A stretch of DNA of 64,000 bases from Vibrio sp. JC009 (GCF_029016485.1 NZ_CP092106.1:310001-374000); one strand, 5' to 3'; shown: positions 48,406-58,790, counted from the stretch's first letter. Notes: generated by a model from the letters alone, not told the origin. Numbers and translations are program-made.

Positions 48406-48615
48406 GGAAAATACTCTCCGGTAAGTATAGTTACAGTTTTTAAATTCTAGTCTATTCAGGAAGAAGTACATAAGAAAGAAAATGACAACATTTCTTTCAG
48501 TGCTGACTGTCATTGAACGCAGTCAGAGTGACTTCCTGAACATGAAAATCTCACCCAGAAATCCGGCTAATGCTAGGCCCGGTATGGGATTTGTGCCTTA
48601 TGGATAACTTTAATG

Positions 48616-48645
48616 TTTGCAATCTTAACAATGAAAGATTGCAAA
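48616..48645. promoter_or_regulatory. perfect inverted repeat between pykF and the DeoR gene
   Basis: TTTGCAATCTT - 8 bases - AAGATTGCAAA, 11-base perfect arms. It lies 211 bases upstream of pykF and 198 upstream of the DeoR gene. No U-run follows on either strand, so an operator is more likely than a terminator. The gap 48406-48842 holds no gene. Confidence 0.55.
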
Positions 48646-48842
48646 AAAATAACGACAAATTCTGTAATAAATTTTCTTTTCGGCGCGAATTCTAACATTG
48701 AATCTGACCAAGATCACTGTTCAGAATTGTTTTAGAACAAGGTTTTTGCTCAAAATATTTAATTTTTGGTTCAAAATAAATGGACAAGAAAGTTTCACTT
48801 TGAATATAATCCTTTCGGTTCGTAACTTATATCTTTCAAGTC

Positions 48843-49610
48843 ATGTCAAAAAGAAATACGCAACTTAGACGTCATATGATTTCAAAACTCGTTGATGAGT
48901 TAGGCGAAATCAGTGTTGAAGAACTGGCTAACCGGTTTGAAACTTCAGAAGTAACCGTTCGTAAAGATTTAGCCTCTCTGGAGTCCAATGGCCTGCTGCT
49001 AAGGCGGTATGGCGGGGCTATCTCTATTCCTAAAGAGGTAGTAACAGAGGGATTATCTGAAAAAGTTTCAAACCGAAAGGTTGAGATTTCGAAATGTGCT
49101 TCTAAGCTAATAAAAGATCATAATCGCATTGTTATAGACAGTGGCAGCACCACCGGCGCGTTAATTCCTCTTTTGAACGACAAAAGAGGTTTGGTAGTGA
49201 TGACTAACTCACTGCATGTCGCCAGTGCACTAAATGAACTTGAAAACGAGCCTACACTGCTTATGACCGGAGGCACCTGGGATATTCGTTCTGAGTCTTT
49301 CCAGGGCCAGGTCGCTGAGTCTGTATTGAGATCCTATGATTTTGACCAGCTGTTTATTGGTGCTGATGGTGTGGATGTTCAGAGAGGCACCACGACCTTT
49401 AATGAAATGACAGGTCTCAGCCAGGTAATGGCTGAAGTGTCCAGAGAAGTGATTGTTATGATCGAGTCCGACAAGGTCGGGAGAAGAATCCCGAACTTAG
49501 AGCTGTCCTGGGACAAAATTGACGTCATAGTGACCGATGACAGACTGACAGATGAAATAAAGCAACAAATTGAATTACAGGATGTGCGGGTTATCCGGGC
49601 ATCAGAATAA
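48843..49610 (+). CDS. DeoR-family regulator upstream of glmS
   Basis: 255 aa. N-terminal DeoR helix-turn-helix ([52 protein letters not shown], about 8-58) and a C-terminal sugar-phosphate sensor ([30 protein letters not shown]). It precedes glmS by 40 bases, so it is likely cotranscribed and senses an amino-sugar phosphate (inference). Related regulators control glmS or aga/nag genes in other gamma-proteobacteria. Confidence 0.88.
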   Translation: MSKRNTQLRRHMISKLVDELGEISVEELANRFETSEVTVRKDLASLESNGLLLRRYGGAISIPKEVVTEGLSEKVSNRKVEISKCASKLIKDHNRIVIDSGSTTGALIPLLNDKRGLVVMTNSLHVASALNELENEPTLLMTGGTWDIRSESFQGQVAESVLRSYDFDQLFIGADGVDVQRGTTTFNEMTGLSQVMAEVSREVIVMIESDKVGRRIPNLELSWDKIDVIVTDDRLTDEIKQQIELQDVRVIRASE

Positions 49611-49650
49611 ATATTGTACGAAAGAACAAATAAAATATTGGAGAATCACC

Positions 49651-51483
49651 ATGTGTGGAATTGTTGGTGCAGTGGCACAAAGGGACGTAGCTGAAATTTT
49701 AGTAGAAGGGCTTCGCCGCCTTGAGTATCGTGGTTATGACTCAGCCGGTGTTGCGGTTGTTGATGAAGATTGTAATCTGACTCGTGTTCGTCGTCTTGGT
49801 AAGGTTCAGGAACTGGCTGATGCCGTTACTGAAGCGAGCGTAACTGGCGGAACAGGTATTGCGCATACACGTTGGGCTACACATGGCGAACCTTCTGAAG
49901 CAAACGCACACCCGCATATGTCTGGTGATATTGCGGTTGTTCACAACGGTATTATCGAAAACTATGAAGAACTGCGAGAGACGCTGAAAGAGCGTGGTTA
50001 TGTATTTACTTCAGAAACCGATACTGAAGTTATCGCTCACCTTGTTGAGTGGGAATACCGCACTTCTGAAACTCTGATTGAAGCACTGCACAAAACGGCC
50101 GCTCAGCTTGAAGGTGCATACGGTACAGTAATTGTTGATCGTAACGACCCTGAGCGTATCGTTGTTGCCCGTTCCGGTAGCCCGATTGTTATCGGTTATG
50201 GTGTTGGTGAAAACTTCCTGGCTTCGGATCAGCTTGCTCTTCTAAGCGTTACCCGTCGTTTCTCTTACCTGGAAGAAGGTGACGTGGCAGAAGTTACCCG
50301 CCGCAGCGTTAAGATCCTTGATGTAAACGGTAAAGAAGTTGAGCGTGAGATCATCGAATCGACGGTAGAGCACGATGCGGGCACGAAAGCGGGATACCGC
50401 CACTTTATGCAGAAAGAGATCTTCGAACAGCCGACATCAATGAAGAACGTGATGGAAGGCCGCGTAACCAAAGACTCTGTTATCACCGAAAGTATCGGTG
50501 TTAATGCGGTTGAGATCCTGAGCAAAGTTGAGCACGTACAGATCATTGCATGTGGTACTTCTTATAACTCTGGTATGGCAGCACGCTACTGGTTTGAGTC
50601 TATTGCCGGTGTTAGCTGTGACGTGGAAATCGCATCTGAGTTCCGCTACCGCAAGTTTGTTACACGTCCTAACAGCCTGCTTATCACCCTGTCTCAGTCT
50701 GGTGAAACCGCCGATACGCTGGCAGCGCTGCGTATTGCTAAAGAAAAAGGCTACATGTCAGCAATGACTATCTGTAACGTATCCGGCTCTTCAATGGTAC
50801 GTGAATCCGATATCGCCTTTATGACCCGTGCAGGAACAGAGATCGGTGTTGCGTCAACAAAAGCATTTACTACTCAGCTGACAGCTATGCTGATGCTGGT
50901 TACGGCAATTGGTAAGCACCAGGGCCGTATTGATGCTGCGCAGGAAGCGGAAATTGTAAAAGAGATTCATGCTCTTCCTGTACATATCGAAAGTGCGCTT
51001 GCTTACGATAAAGAGATTGAAGCTCTGGCAGAAGATTTTGCGGACAAGCAGCATACGCTATTCCTTGGCCGTGGTGAGTACTATCCAATCGCGATGGAAG
51101 CAGCTCTGAAACTGAAAGAGATCTCTTATATTCACGCTGAAGCTTATGCTGCAGGTGAACTTAAGCATGGTCCTCTTGCCCTGATTGATGCAGAAATGCC
51201 GGTAGTGGTTATCGCTCCAAATAACGACCTGCTTGAGAAGCTGAAGTCTAACGTGGAAGAAGTTCGTGCACGTGGCGGTCAGCTTTACGTATTTGCTGAT
51301 GAGAAAGCAGGCTTTGAGAGCAGTGACAATATGAAGATCGTTAAAATGCCGCACGTAAACGAAATTACGGCACCAATCTTCTACACAGTTCCGATGCAGC
51401 TACTGGCTTATCATGTTGCTCTGATTAAAGGCACTGATGTTGACCAGCCAAGGAACCTGGCAAAAGCAGTGACAGTAGAGTAA
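49651..51483 (+). CDS. glmS: glutamine-fructose-6-phosphate aminotransferase
   Basis: 610 aa. Makes glucosamine-6-phosphate for peptidoglycan and LPS. The mature N-terminal Cys of [10 protein letters not shown] is the glutaminase nucleophile. Two SIS domains bind the sugar ([31 protein letters not shown], and [23 protein letters not shown]). The C-terminus [13 protein letters not shown] is the family hallmark. GGAG is seven bases before the ATG at 49651; the in-frame ATG at 49570 lies inside the preceding gene. Confidence 0.98.
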   Translation: MCGIVGAVAQRDVAEILVEGLRRLEYRGYDSAGVAVVDEDCNLTRVRRLGKVQELADAVTEASVTGGTGIAHTRWATHGEPSEANAHPHMSGDIAVVHNGIIENYEELRETLKERGYVFTSETDTEVIAHLVEWEYRTSETLIEALHKTAAQLEGAYGTVIVDRNDPERIVVARSGSPIVIGYGVGENFLASDQLALLSVTRRFSYLEEGDVAEVTRRSVKILDVNGKEVEREIIESTVEHDAGTKAGYRHFMQKEIFEQPTSMKNVMEGRVTKDSVITESIGVNAVEILSKVEHVQIIACGTSYNSGMAARYWFESIAGVSCDVEIASEFRYRKFVTRPNSLLITLSQSGETADTLAALRIAKEKGYMSAMTICNVSGSSMVRESDIAFMTRAGTEIGVASTKAFTTQLTAMLMLVTAIGKHQGRIDAAQEAEIVKEIHALPVHIESALAYDKEIEALAEDFADKQHTLFLGRGEYYPIAMEAALKLKEISYIHAEAYAAGELKHGPLALIDAEMPVVVIAPNNDLLEKLKSNVEEVRARGGQLYVFADEKAGFESSDNMKIVKMPHVNEITAPIFYTVPMQLLAYHVALIKGTDVDQPRNLAKAVTVE

Positions 51484-51509
51484 AAACTCTTCTTGTCATA
51501 ACAAGACCA

Positions 51510-51556
51510 TAAAAAAAAGCAGTCGTTGGAAGCAACGGCTGCTTTTTACTTTTTTG
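51510..51556 (+). terminator. intrinsic terminator after glmS
   Basis: AAAAAAAAGCAGTCGTTG - GAAG - CAACGGCTGCTTTTTACTTTTTT. Ten-base stem, U-run. Confidence 0.9.
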
Positions 51557-51712
51557 TCATAATCACTCATATTTATTTATAAAACCGGAAATAATTAACA
51601 TACAAAATTGATAATTACGTATATCATACCGGATTGAAAAGTAAGCAGTATCTGGCGGTTGTTTTGGGCCAGGTTTCAGATTATTTAATATAAGACATAT
51701 AACAAATTACTT

Positions 51713-52183
51713 ATGTTTACTAAACAGTGTCACCAATTATATTTACTTCTGCTTTTGTGTTTATCTTCAGTGTGTTATGCAGGTAGCGAACCGCTGGTTC
51801 TGATCGACAGAGATACACGGGTGGAAGTCTCGATAGATGAACTTCGTTCTCAGGCGGACACGGAGTTTACGATGTTTGCCCCCTTCCGCCACCGGGAAGT
51901 GCGGATTAAAGGCATTCTCTTAGAAGACTTGCTGAGCAGGTATTTATCTAAGGTTCCGGAGCGTATCAGATTTACAGCTCTTGATGACTATCAGATAACT
52001 TTTGATAACTGGAAAAAGAATCAGTGGGTAGTGGTTACACATGAAGATGGAAAACCGCTTAGCGTACGCCAGCAGGGACCACTGAGAGTTGTTGAGATGG
52101 ACCTCAATGGTAAAAATGTTAATAACCTGAGAGAGTTTAACGACTGGATATGGATGCTGGCTAAGATTGAAATCCTGCCATGA
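51713..52183 (+). CDS. secreted molybdopterin-domain-fold protein without Cys ligand
   Basis: 156 aa. Signal peptide ending near CYA-GSEP. The mature part follows the oxidoreductase Moco-binding fold pattern (VRIKGILLEDLLSRYL, FTALDDYQITF, WVVVTHEDGKPLSVRQQGPLRVVEM, FNDWIWMLAKIEIL), but has no cysteine at all, so it cannot hold molybdenum the way sulfite oxidase does. It overlaps the diguanylate cyclase gene by four bases (ATGA). I infer a periplasmic ligand-binding partner of that sensor. Confidence 0.7.
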   Translation: MFTKQCHQLYLLLLLCLSSVCYAGSEPLVLIDRDTRVEVSIDELRSQADTEFTMFAPFRHREVRIKGILLEDLLSRYLSKVPERIRFTALDDYQITFDNWKKNQWVVVTHEDGKPLSVRQQGPLRVVEMDLNGKNVNNLREFNDWIWMLAKIEILP

Positions 52184-53265
52184 TCGGTAAATTACAGAAG
52201 AAAACGTTTTTGTGGCTGGGACTGACTGGTTTCGGTGCACTTCTTGTTTTTACGGTTGAAGTAAGCCTGTATTACCCTGAAGTAAAGAATTATTTTGATA
52301 ACTCCAGCAGGCTTGCGGCGCAAACCTTAGTGGCCCGAGCCAGGCAGTATCTGACAGAGAGTCTGGTATTGGTTTCTGAGTCTCCCCTTGAGCCATCCAA
52401 GCGAGAACTGGCTAAAGAGCGCCTTGATCTTGCTTACGGATTAATGAACATTGACTATCACCTTAGAGAGTACTCCTGTTCATCTTCGGCTCTTGAAAAA
52501 ATTGATCAGCTCTACATGCAATTAGAGCAACAGAGTGCCTTTACACTCCATTCCTATACAAATACAGCTGCTTCGGTCATTCTGTGTACAGATGATATTC
52601 AGTCTACCCTGGATAAAAAGCGGGCCGATCTGGCCAATGATATGTTGAACGAGCTTAACTTTCAGGTTCAGGTGTTAGTTTCAGTTGCTTGTCTGGTTTT
52701 TATTGCAGGTTTAGTTATCTGGGGAATACACCATAAACAGTCAAAAATGATTCGTCAGAACCGGGATGAGGCAGACCGCTGGATTCAGCATGCCATGGAA
52801 GACTCTCTTACCGGAGCACGAAACCGCCGGGCATTTGATGCAGAGATAACACGGCTTGGTGAGGGAAATCAGCTGTTCTCGCTGCTGATGTGCGATATCG
52901 ACTACTTTAAGCAATATAACGATAGCTTCGGGCACTTAGAAGGTGATAAGGCTCTAAAGCTGGTTTCTGATGCAATAAGAACCGTTCTGCGTGAAGAGGA
53001 CTGCCTCTACCGCTATGGAGGAGAAGAGCTGGCAGTTATTCTTTCCCGTACCGATATCAGACAGGCTGAAAAAATTGGAGAGCGCATCCTGAACCTGATC
53101 CGGAAACTAGAGCTTCATCATCCAGAAAGCGAGCATGAAGTTGTGACTATTAGTATTGGTTGCGCGACAAGCCGCGAAGAGCCCGGTGCACAGAGTCTGA
53201 TTCGTTTAGCGGATCAGCGTTTGTATCAGGCTAAAAAAGCCGGGCGTAACTGTATAATTGCTTAA
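52180..53265 (+). CDS. membrane-bound diguanylate cyclase
   Basis: 361 aa. TM1 (about 10-28), a periplasmic helical sensor of about 130 residues with no recognised name, TM2 (about 163-184), then a GGDEF domain. The active site is GGEEL (280-284) with Asp209 in MEDSLTGARNRR and CDIDYFK nucleotide contacts. The inhibitory I-site R-E-E-D (271-274) is exactly five residues upstream, so c-di-GMP feedback is likely. GGEEL is a functional variant of GGDEF in other proteins. Overlaps the preceding Moco-fold gene. Confidence 0.9.
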   Translation: MIGKLQKKTFLWLGLTGFGALLVFTVEVSLYYPEVKNYFDNSSRLAAQTLVARARQYLTESLVLVSESPLEPSKRELAKERLDLAYGLMNIDYHLREYSCSSSALEKIDQLYMQLEQQSAFTLHSYTNTAASVILCTDDIQSTLDKKRADLANDMLNELNFQVQVLVSVACLVFIAGLVIWGIHHKQSKMIRQNRDEADRWIQHAMEDSLTGARNRRAFDAEITRLGEGNQLFSLLMCDIDYFKQYNDSFGHLEGDKALKLVSDAIRTVLREEDCLYRYGGEELAVILSRTDIRQAEKIGERILNLIRKLELHHPESEHEVVTISIGCATSREEPGAQSLIRLADQRLYQAKKAGRNCIIA

Positions 53266-53362
53266 ATGACAAGCAGTTAGGCGGGTTAAGTGTGAAGGTT
53301 GTCACGCTATGAACGATATCCGCTTTAATTCATTCAAATTTAGGCAGATTATAAGTGCCTAC

Positions 53363-53449
53363 GCAGATGTGGTGGAATTGGTAGACACGCTAGCTTCAGG
53401 TGCTAGTGGCCTCACGGCCGTGGGAGTTCAAGTCTCCCCATCTGCACCA
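53363..53449 (+). tRNA. tRNA-Leu (CAG)
   Basis: 87 bases including encoded CCA. The acceptor GCAGATG pairs with CATCTGC, discriminator A. The anticodon loop TTCAGGT between GCTAGC and GCTAGT gives anticodon CAG (codon CUG). The long variable arm (GGCCTCACGGCCG) is typical of class II leucine tRNA; the T arm GGGAGTTCAAGTCTCCC is standard. The 3' end is followed by a strong terminator. Confidence 0.97.
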
Positions 53450-53455
53450 AATTCA

Positions 53456-53487
53456 CAAAAAGCCCGCTTTTAAGCGGGCTTTTTTGT
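53456..53487. terminator. terminator shared by tRNA-Leu and the OlsF-like gene
   Basis: AAAAAGCCCGCTT - TT - AAGCGGGCTTTTTT. The stem is followed by U-runs on both strands. Confidence 0.9.
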
Positions 53488-53492
53488 GCTTG

Positions 53493-55262
53493 TTAGTCAG
53501 TATCAACACTGTGCAACTGAAGATACTCCCCAGCCTGCTCAACCCCCATATAACGGCCAAGCGTTTTCTGTGGCACTTTACGCAGGTCAACCACAATCAG
53601 GCCGTCCAGAGCATCGTTAAATGCAGGATCTACGTTAAAGCAGACCAGCTTACCGTTCAGGCAGATATACTGGCGTAGCAAAACCGGAACTCCTTTACCT
53701 TCGTCAAGGCGTGCAATTACGCGGGAAAGCAGCTGCAGGTCACCCAATGCGGTCAGCAGACTGGTGTTCCATAAAGAAGAGTGAGTTTCCAGCGGGTTAG
53801 ATGCGGTAACACACTTGGCACTTTCGACATCGTAGTGGTGCAGTGTCATTGTCTCAGCCAGCAACTGGCGTGCTTCATGGCTGTAATCGTTGCTTATGCT
53901 TACCGGACCAAACAGATGCGTATACTGCGGGTTGCGGTGAATATAAGTGGCAATGCCTTTCCAGAGCAGAAGCAGCGGGCTCATGCTGCGCTGATACTCT
54001 GCTCCGATAACAGAGCGGCCCATTTCAATGGCTTTGCCGCCATTCATGCGGTTCAGGAAGCGCTGGTCATAGTTAAACAGGGTTCTTGAGTACAGGCCTT
54101 CCAGTTGTCTGTTCTCCAGAACCTGGTCCACCAGGCCAAGGCGGTAGGCACCAACAAGTTGCTGCTTCTCTTTGTCCCAGACAAAAAGCTGCAGGTAATC
54201 CTTGTCGAACTCATCGATATCCAGAGCTAGACCTGTACCTTCGCCTGCCTGACGGAAGTTTATTTCACGCAGTCTGCCGATCTCATGCATGAGTGACGGA
54301 ATATTCTCTGAACCTGTACAGTAAACCTCGTACTCACCGCTGGACAGCAGGTGTGCATCTGACGGAAGAGACTCAAGCTCATTAAGAATTTCTTCCGGAG
54401 CCTTTGCCTTAGCCACCGGCTGTGCGTCTTTCATCATGCAGACAGTTTGCGCACTGCTTGCAGCATTGCGGTTTAGCAGGTAAGTATTTAGCCGCAGGTA
54501 GTTCACCAGGTTGCGGTCGTCCAGGTTGTTTACTTCTTTGTATCTGATGACGTCACCGATGGCGATGGAAATGGTTTCCTGCTTCTTATTCAGAAGTTCA
54601 CGTCCAAGCATCATGGTGCGAAGCAGAGGATGTACTTTTCCGGCCACGTAGAAGTGCTTTGAGTTCATTCCGTTGATAAACACCGGTACGGTTACCGCCT
54701 TGTTCTTACGGATCAGTGAGCTGACGGAGCGGCTCCACTCTTTATCCTCAAGCTTCTTTTGCTTGCGGTCTACAAGTTGGGAAACTTCTCCGGCAGGGAA
54801 CATCAGCAGCAGGCCGTCATCTGCAAGGTGCCGGTTTGCTTCTCGCATAGCACGCATATTCGCTTTAACTGCGTTTTTGGTTTCGAATACATCGACACCA
54901 ATGAAGAGGTTATCAATTTCCGGAACGGTTTTAAGGTAGTGATTCGCCAGAATCTGAATATCACTGCGGATTGAAAGAAGAATTTCCGCAAGGATTACGC
55001 CCTCTATACAGCCCAGTGGGTGATTCGCTACAACAACTGTTGCTCCCTTTTCTGGAACAGAGCCAAGAGAGCCGCGCATAACCTGATAATCAATACCCAG
55101 AATGTCCAGAGTAAAGCGTAAAAACGCCTGCGTATTACAACCGGCCGGACGCTGTGCATATAGTCTGTCCAGAACACTTAGTCCTGTTGCCCACTCAGCA
55201 ACAGATTCACCAATGCCAAATGGTGTTTTTCTTGGAAGACGAAACGGACTTGCAGATGGCAT
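53493..55262 (-). CDS. OlsF-like bifunctional acyltransferase (ornithine lipid synthesis); often annotated putative hemolysin
   Basis: 589 aa. The N-terminal half is a PlsC-type acyltransferase (about 70-270): the histidine motif ANHPLGCIEG corresponds to NHxxxxD, with LLMFPAGE as the FPEGT equivalent. The C-terminal half (about 310-560) is a GNAT/hemolysin-like domain with LREINFRQAGEGTGLALDIDEFDKDYLQLFVWD and EMGRSVIGAEYQRSMSPLLLLWKG, as in OlsB. The fused order matches OlsF, which makes ornithine lipid in Serratia and vibrios. GAGG is five bases before ATG 55262. A Pho-box-like site lies 83 bases upstream. Confidence 0.82.
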   Translation of the reverse strand: MPSASPFRLPRKTPFGIGESVAEWATGLSVLDRLYAQRPAGCNTQAFLRFTLDILGIDYQVMRGSLGSVPEKGATVVVANHPLGCIEGVILAEILLSIRSDIQILANHYLKTVPEIDNLFIGVDVFETKNAVKANMRAMREANRHLADDGLLLMFPAGEVSQLVDRKQKKLEDKEWSRSVSSLIRKNKAVTVPVFINGMNSKHFYVAGKVHPLLRTMMLGRELLNKKQETISIAIGDVIRYKEVNNLDDRNLVNYLRLNTYLLNRNAASSAQTVCMMKDAQPVAKAKAPEEILNELESLPSDAHLLSSGEYEVYCTGSENIPSLMHEIGRLREINFRQAGEGTGLALDIDEFDKDYLQLFVWDKEKQQLVGAYRLGLVDQVLENRQLEGLYSRTLFNYDQRFLNRMNGGKAIEMGRSVIGAEYQRSMSPLLLLWKGIATYIHRNPQYTHLFGPVSISNDYSHEARQLLAETMTLHHYDVESAKCVTASNPLETHSSLWNTSLLTALGDLQLLSRVIARLDEGKGVPVLLRQYICLNGKLVCFNVDPAFNDALDGLIVVDLRKVPQKTLGRYMGVEQAGEYLQLHSVDTD

Positions 55263-55344
55263 AACAACCTCGAATTGATACATATTTCTGGGTAAATGTT
55301 ATGAATCAAAGGTTGCAGATTGGAGTCAAAAAAATGAGGAGATG

Positions 55345-55362
55345 GTGACGACTTTATGACAT
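55345..55362 (-). promoter_or_regulatory. Pho-box-like site upstream of the OlsF-like gene
   Basis: On the minus strand ATGTCATAAAGTCGTCAC resembles the PhoB consensus CTGTCATA-A/T-A/T-CTGTCAC (two 7-base direct repeats, 4-base spacer). It is 83 bases before the gene. A partial inverted GTCGTCAC lies at 55370-55377, so a palindromic site for another factor is an alternative reading. Confidence 0.6.
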
Positions 55363-55399
55363 TTGTATTGTCGTCACACACTTTGTTGCAGTGGTCATA

Positions 55400-55483
55400 T
55401 TATGAAGCCACTTTCTTTCGTTTGTAAATCTGAGGATATGTTTTTCGCAGGCGAAGCTGTTCCTGAGTTATGTATCTAGTCAT
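55400..55483 (-). CDS. possible 27-residue basic peptide
   Basis: MTRYITQEQLRLRK-TYPQIYKRKKVAS, ATG at 55483, stop at 55400-55402. It is rich in Arg and Lys. AAAGG abuts the ATG, too close for a good ribosome-binding site. It sits between the OlsF-like gene and the unrelated gene at 55670, in a region otherwise without recognisable content (55380-55669). Confidence 0.2.
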   Translation of the reverse strand: MTRYITQEQLRLRKTYPQIYKRKKVAS

Positions 55484-55669
55484 CCTTTCTATAGTTTATA
55501 TGCGGAAGTATTATCACTGTTATCGACCGACATCTAATTTACCTTAGAGTGAGATGTCAAATATCAGTTAAAAAGTGTGCTTCCGGTCAATAATTGGTTT
55601 TGCTGGTATTTCTGTTTTCTATCTTGGTGACTAGGATTAGAAATGTACGGAATAAAAAGGGGCTGAATT

Positions 55670-55864
55670 ATGGATCTAAAACAAGACCCACGCTGTTATA
55701 CCGATGTGTGCATTGACGGACGCTGGTATCACTACGATCACTGTGGAAAAAAAGCATATATGTTATGGGGCGGATCTGCGCCGCAACTGGAGCTGGAAAG
55801 GGAGCCAAAAACAGAAGACGAATTAATTGAGCTACTGAAGAATTCAGCTTCTCAGCTTAAATAG
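55670..55864 (+). CDS. small unknown protein (64 residues)
   Basis: MDLKQDPRCYTDVCIDGRW-YHYDHCGKKAYMLWGGSAPQL, then an acidic C-terminus. A good AGGGG site is nine bases upstream of the ATG, and a strong terminator follows the stop. Three cysteines (C9, C14, C25) and two His between them could bind a metal. No family is recognised. It converges on valS. Confidence 0.6.
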   Translation: MDLKQDPRCYTDVCIDGRWYHYDHCGKKAYMLWGGSAPQLELEREPKTEDELIELLKNSASQLK

Positions 55865-55880
55865 CAGAATTCAGATAAAG

Positions 55881-55917
55881 AAAAAGTCTGGCAATTTGGT
55901 TTGCCAGACTTTTTTTG
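55881..55917. terminator. bidirectional terminator between the 64-residue gene and valS
   Basis: AAAAAGTCTGGCAA - ATTTGG... - TTTGCCAGACTTTTTTT. The stem AGTCTGGCAAA/TTTGCCAGACT has A and T flanks. Confidence 0.85.
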
Positions 55918-55934
55918 TTTAGGGGGCTTATATC

Positions 55935-58790
55935 TTAAAGCGCTGCAATCGTTGCTTTCTGCTCTTCAAGCTTAGCCAGTGTCTCTTTATAGCCTTCAAG
56001 CTTCTCGCGCTCTTTTGCTACAACCGCTTCCGGTGCTTTCGCCACGAAACCCTGATTGCTCAGCTTGCCTTCGATACGCTTGATTTCGCCGTGCGTTTTC
56101 TTCACTTCACCTTCAAGACGAGCCAGTTCAGCATCTTTATCGATAAGACCAGCCATAGGAATCATCAGCTCAGACTTAGCAACCAGTGCCGTTGCACAGG
56201 CAGGAGTCTCTTCATCAGCCGCCAGTACACGAACACTTTCCAGCTTCGCAAGAGAGATAAGAACCTGCTTGTTTGCTTCAAGGCGTTCTGCATCTGCTTC
56301 ATCAGCCGCTTTCAGCATTACTTCCAGAGGTTTACCCGGGTTGATGTCGTACTCTGCACGCAGGTTACGGATGCTGGTGATAAATGCCTTCACCCACTCG
56401 ATATCAGCAACAACGGCTTCATCGTATGCCGCTTCATCAAATTGAGGCAGTGCCTGAGTCATGATGGTTTCACCTTCAACGCCAGCAAGGCCTTTAACGC
56501 TCTGCCAGATAGATTCAGTGATGTACGGGATTACCGGATGAGCAAGACGCAGAGTCTTCTCAAGAACAGTGATCAGCGTATGGCGAGTCGCACGCTGCTG
56601 AGCTTCGTTGCCTTTCCAAAGAACCGGCTTAGTCAGCTCAAGGTACCAGTCACAGAACTGGTTCCAGATAAATTCGTAGATGGTGTTTGCCGCCATATCC
56701 AGACGGTAGTTATCGATATGCGCGTTGAAGTCTTTTGCTGCGATCTGGAACTGAGATTCGATCCACTTATCAGCCAGTGAAAACTCCATTTCGCCACCGT
56801 TCAGACCACAGTCCTGATCTTCAGTATTCATCAGAACATAACGGCTTGCATTCCAAAGCTTGTTACAGAAGTTACGGTAACCTTCCAGACGCTTCATATC
56901 CCAGTTGATGTCACGGCCGGTAGAAGCCATAGCAGCAAGAGTGAAACGAAGTGCGTCAGTACCGTAGGCTTCGATACCGTTTTCAAAAGTCTTACGCGTG
57001 TTCTTCTCGATCTTCTGAGCAAGCTGAGGCTGCATCATGTTACCGGTGCGCTTCTCAACCAGAGACTCAAGGTCGATACCATCAATCATGTCGATTGGGT
57101 CAAGCACGTTACCCTTAGACTTAGACATTTTGTCGCCGTTCTCATCACGGATAAGGCCGGTCACGTAAACTGTCTTAAACGGAACCTGAGGCTTGCCGTT
57201 TTCATCTTTGATGAAGTGCATGGTCATCATGATCATGCGCGCAACCCAGAAGAAGATGATGTCAAAACCTGTTACCAGAACATCTGAAGGGTGGAATACC
57301 TTCATATCTTCTGTATCTGCAGGCCAGCCCTGAGTACTGAAAGTCCAGAGTGCAGATGAGAACCAGGTATCCAGTACATCATCGTCCTGATGCAGAACAA
57401 CAACAGGAGCAAGGCCGTGCTTCTCACGTACTTCTTCTTCTGTGCGGCCAACATATACGTTGCCGTCGTTGTCGTACCATGCAGGGATACGGTGGCCCCA
57501 CCAAAGCTGACGTGAGATACACCAGTCCTGGATATCACGCATCCATGAGAAGTACATGTTTTCGTACTGCTTAGGAACGAACTGGATTTCACCGTCTTCA
57601 ACCGCTTTCGTTGCTGTTTCAGCAAGCGGTGCAGCGCGTACGTACCACTGGTCAGTCAGCATTGGTTCGATTACCACGCCGCCACGGTCGCCGTAAGGTA
57701 CTGTCAGGTCGTGATCTTTGATTTCATCAAGAAGACCAAGCTCTTCAAACTCTGCGACTACCGCTTTACGCGCAGCGAAACGCTCCATGCCGTGGTATTT
57801 AGCCGGAAGTTCAGTGCCGTATGCGTCGCTTGCTTCGCCGTTAGAGTTGAACACCTGTGCTTCGTCACGGATATCACCGTTGAAAGTCAGGATGTTGATC
57901 ATAGGAAGCTGGTGGCGCTTACCTACTTCGTAGTCGTTAAAGTCGTGCGCAGGGGTGATCTTCACACAACCTGTGCCCTTTTCCATATCTGCGTGTTCGT
58001 CACCCACGATTGGAATGCGACGATCAACGATAGGAAGAATCAGCTCTTTACCGATAAGATCTTTGTAGCGCGGATCTTCCGGGTTCACAGCAACACCGGT
58101 ATCACCCAGCATGGTTTCCGGACGGGTTGTTGCTACGATAATGTAATCTTTACCTTCTGCTGTTTTTACACCGTCAGCAAGCGGGTAACGGAAGTGCCAC
58201 ATGTGGCCTTTTTTATCTTTGTTTTCAACTTCAAGATCAGAGATAGCGGTGTGCAGCTTTGGATCCCAGTTAACCAGGCGCTTACCGCGGTAGATAAGAT
58301 CTTCTTCGTAAAGGCGAACGAATACTTCTTTAACCGCATCAGAAAGACCGTCATCCATAGTGAAGCGCTCACGCTCCCAGTCTACAGATGCACCAAGACG
58401 ACGAAGCTGCTTAGTGATAGTACCGCCAGACTGGCCTTTCCATTCCCAGATCTTGTCGATGAAAGCATCACGGCCGTAGTCGTGCTTTGTTTTGCCTTCT
58501 TCTGCTGCAATCTTACGTTCAACAACCATTTGAGTAGCGATACCAGCGTGGTCAGTACCCACCTGCCAAAGGGTGTTTTTGCCCTTCATTCGCTCACAGC
58601 GGATAAGCGTATCCATGATTGTGTCCTGGAACGCGTGGCCCATGTGCAGGCTACCTGTGACGTTCGGTGGCGGGATCATGATGCTGTATGATTCTTTAGA
58701 TGTGTCACCGTGTGGCTTGAAGTAGCCTTTCTCTTCCCAGTTCTGGTATAGAGACTGTTCAATAGATTGTGGGTTGTATGTCTTTTCCAT
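55935..58790 (-). CDS. valS: valyl-tRNA synthetase
   Basis: 951 aa class I synthetase. [15 protein letters not shown] is the HIGH-type motif and [15 protein letters not shown] is KMSKS. The editing domain ([15 protein letters not shown]) and the C-terminal coiled coil (from about 880, [23 protein letters not shown]) are complete. I start at 58790 ([15 protein letters not shown]); a longer frame from 58829 adds 13 unconserved residues. Neither has a strong ribosome-binding site. Last gene of pepA-holC-valS. Confidence 0.97.
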   Translation of the reverse strand: MEKTYNPQSIEQSLYQNWEEKGYFKPHGDTSKESYSIMIPPPNVTGSLHMGHAFQDTIMDTLIRCERMKGKNTLWQVGTDHAGIATQMVVERKIAAEEGKTKHDYGRDAFIDKIWEWKGQSGGTITKQLRRLGASVDWERERFTMDDGLSDAVKEVFVRLYEEDLIYRGKRLVNWDPKLHTAISDLEVENKDKKGHMWHFRYPLADGVKTAEGKDYIIVATTRPETMLGDTGVAVNPEDPRYKDLIGKELILPIVDRRIPIVGDEHADMEKGTGCVKITPAHDFNDYEVGKRHQLPMINILTFNGDIRDEAQVFNSNGEASDAYGTELPAKYHGMERFAARKAVVAEFEELGLLDEIKDHDLTVPYGDRGGVVIEPMLTDQWYVRAAPLAETATKAVEDGEIQFVPKQYENMYFSWMRDIQDWCISRQLWWGHRIPAWYDNDGNVYVGRTEEEVREKHGLAPVVVLHQDDDVLDTWFSSALWTFSTQGWPADTEDMKVFHPSDVLVTGFDIIFFWVARMIMMTMHFIKDENGKPQVPFKTVYVTGLIRDENGDKMSKSKGNVLDPIDMIDGIDLESLVEKRTGNMMQPQLAQKIEKNTRKTFENGIEAYGTDALRFTLAAMASTGRDINWDMKRLEGYRNFCNKLWNASRYVLMNTEDQDCGLNGGEMEFSLADKWIESQFQIAAKDFNAHIDNYRLDMAANTIYEFIWNQFCDWYLELTKPVLWKGNEAQQRATRHTLITVLEKTLRLAHPVIPYITESIWQSVKGLAGVEGETIMTQALPQFDEAAYDEAVVADIEWVKAFITSIRNLRAEYDINPGKPLEVMLKAADEADAERLEANKQVLISLAKLESVRVLAADEETPACATALVAKSELMIPMAGLIDKDAELARLEGEVKKTHGEIKRIEGKLSNQGFVAKAPEAVVAKEREKLEGYKETLAKLEEQKATIAAL

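Noticed and set aside
57711..58691. 326-residue plus-strand frame opposite valS
   Set aside because: It lies wholly antisense to a fully conserved synthetase and has no ribosome-binding site or recognisable motif; it is a codon-bias shadow.
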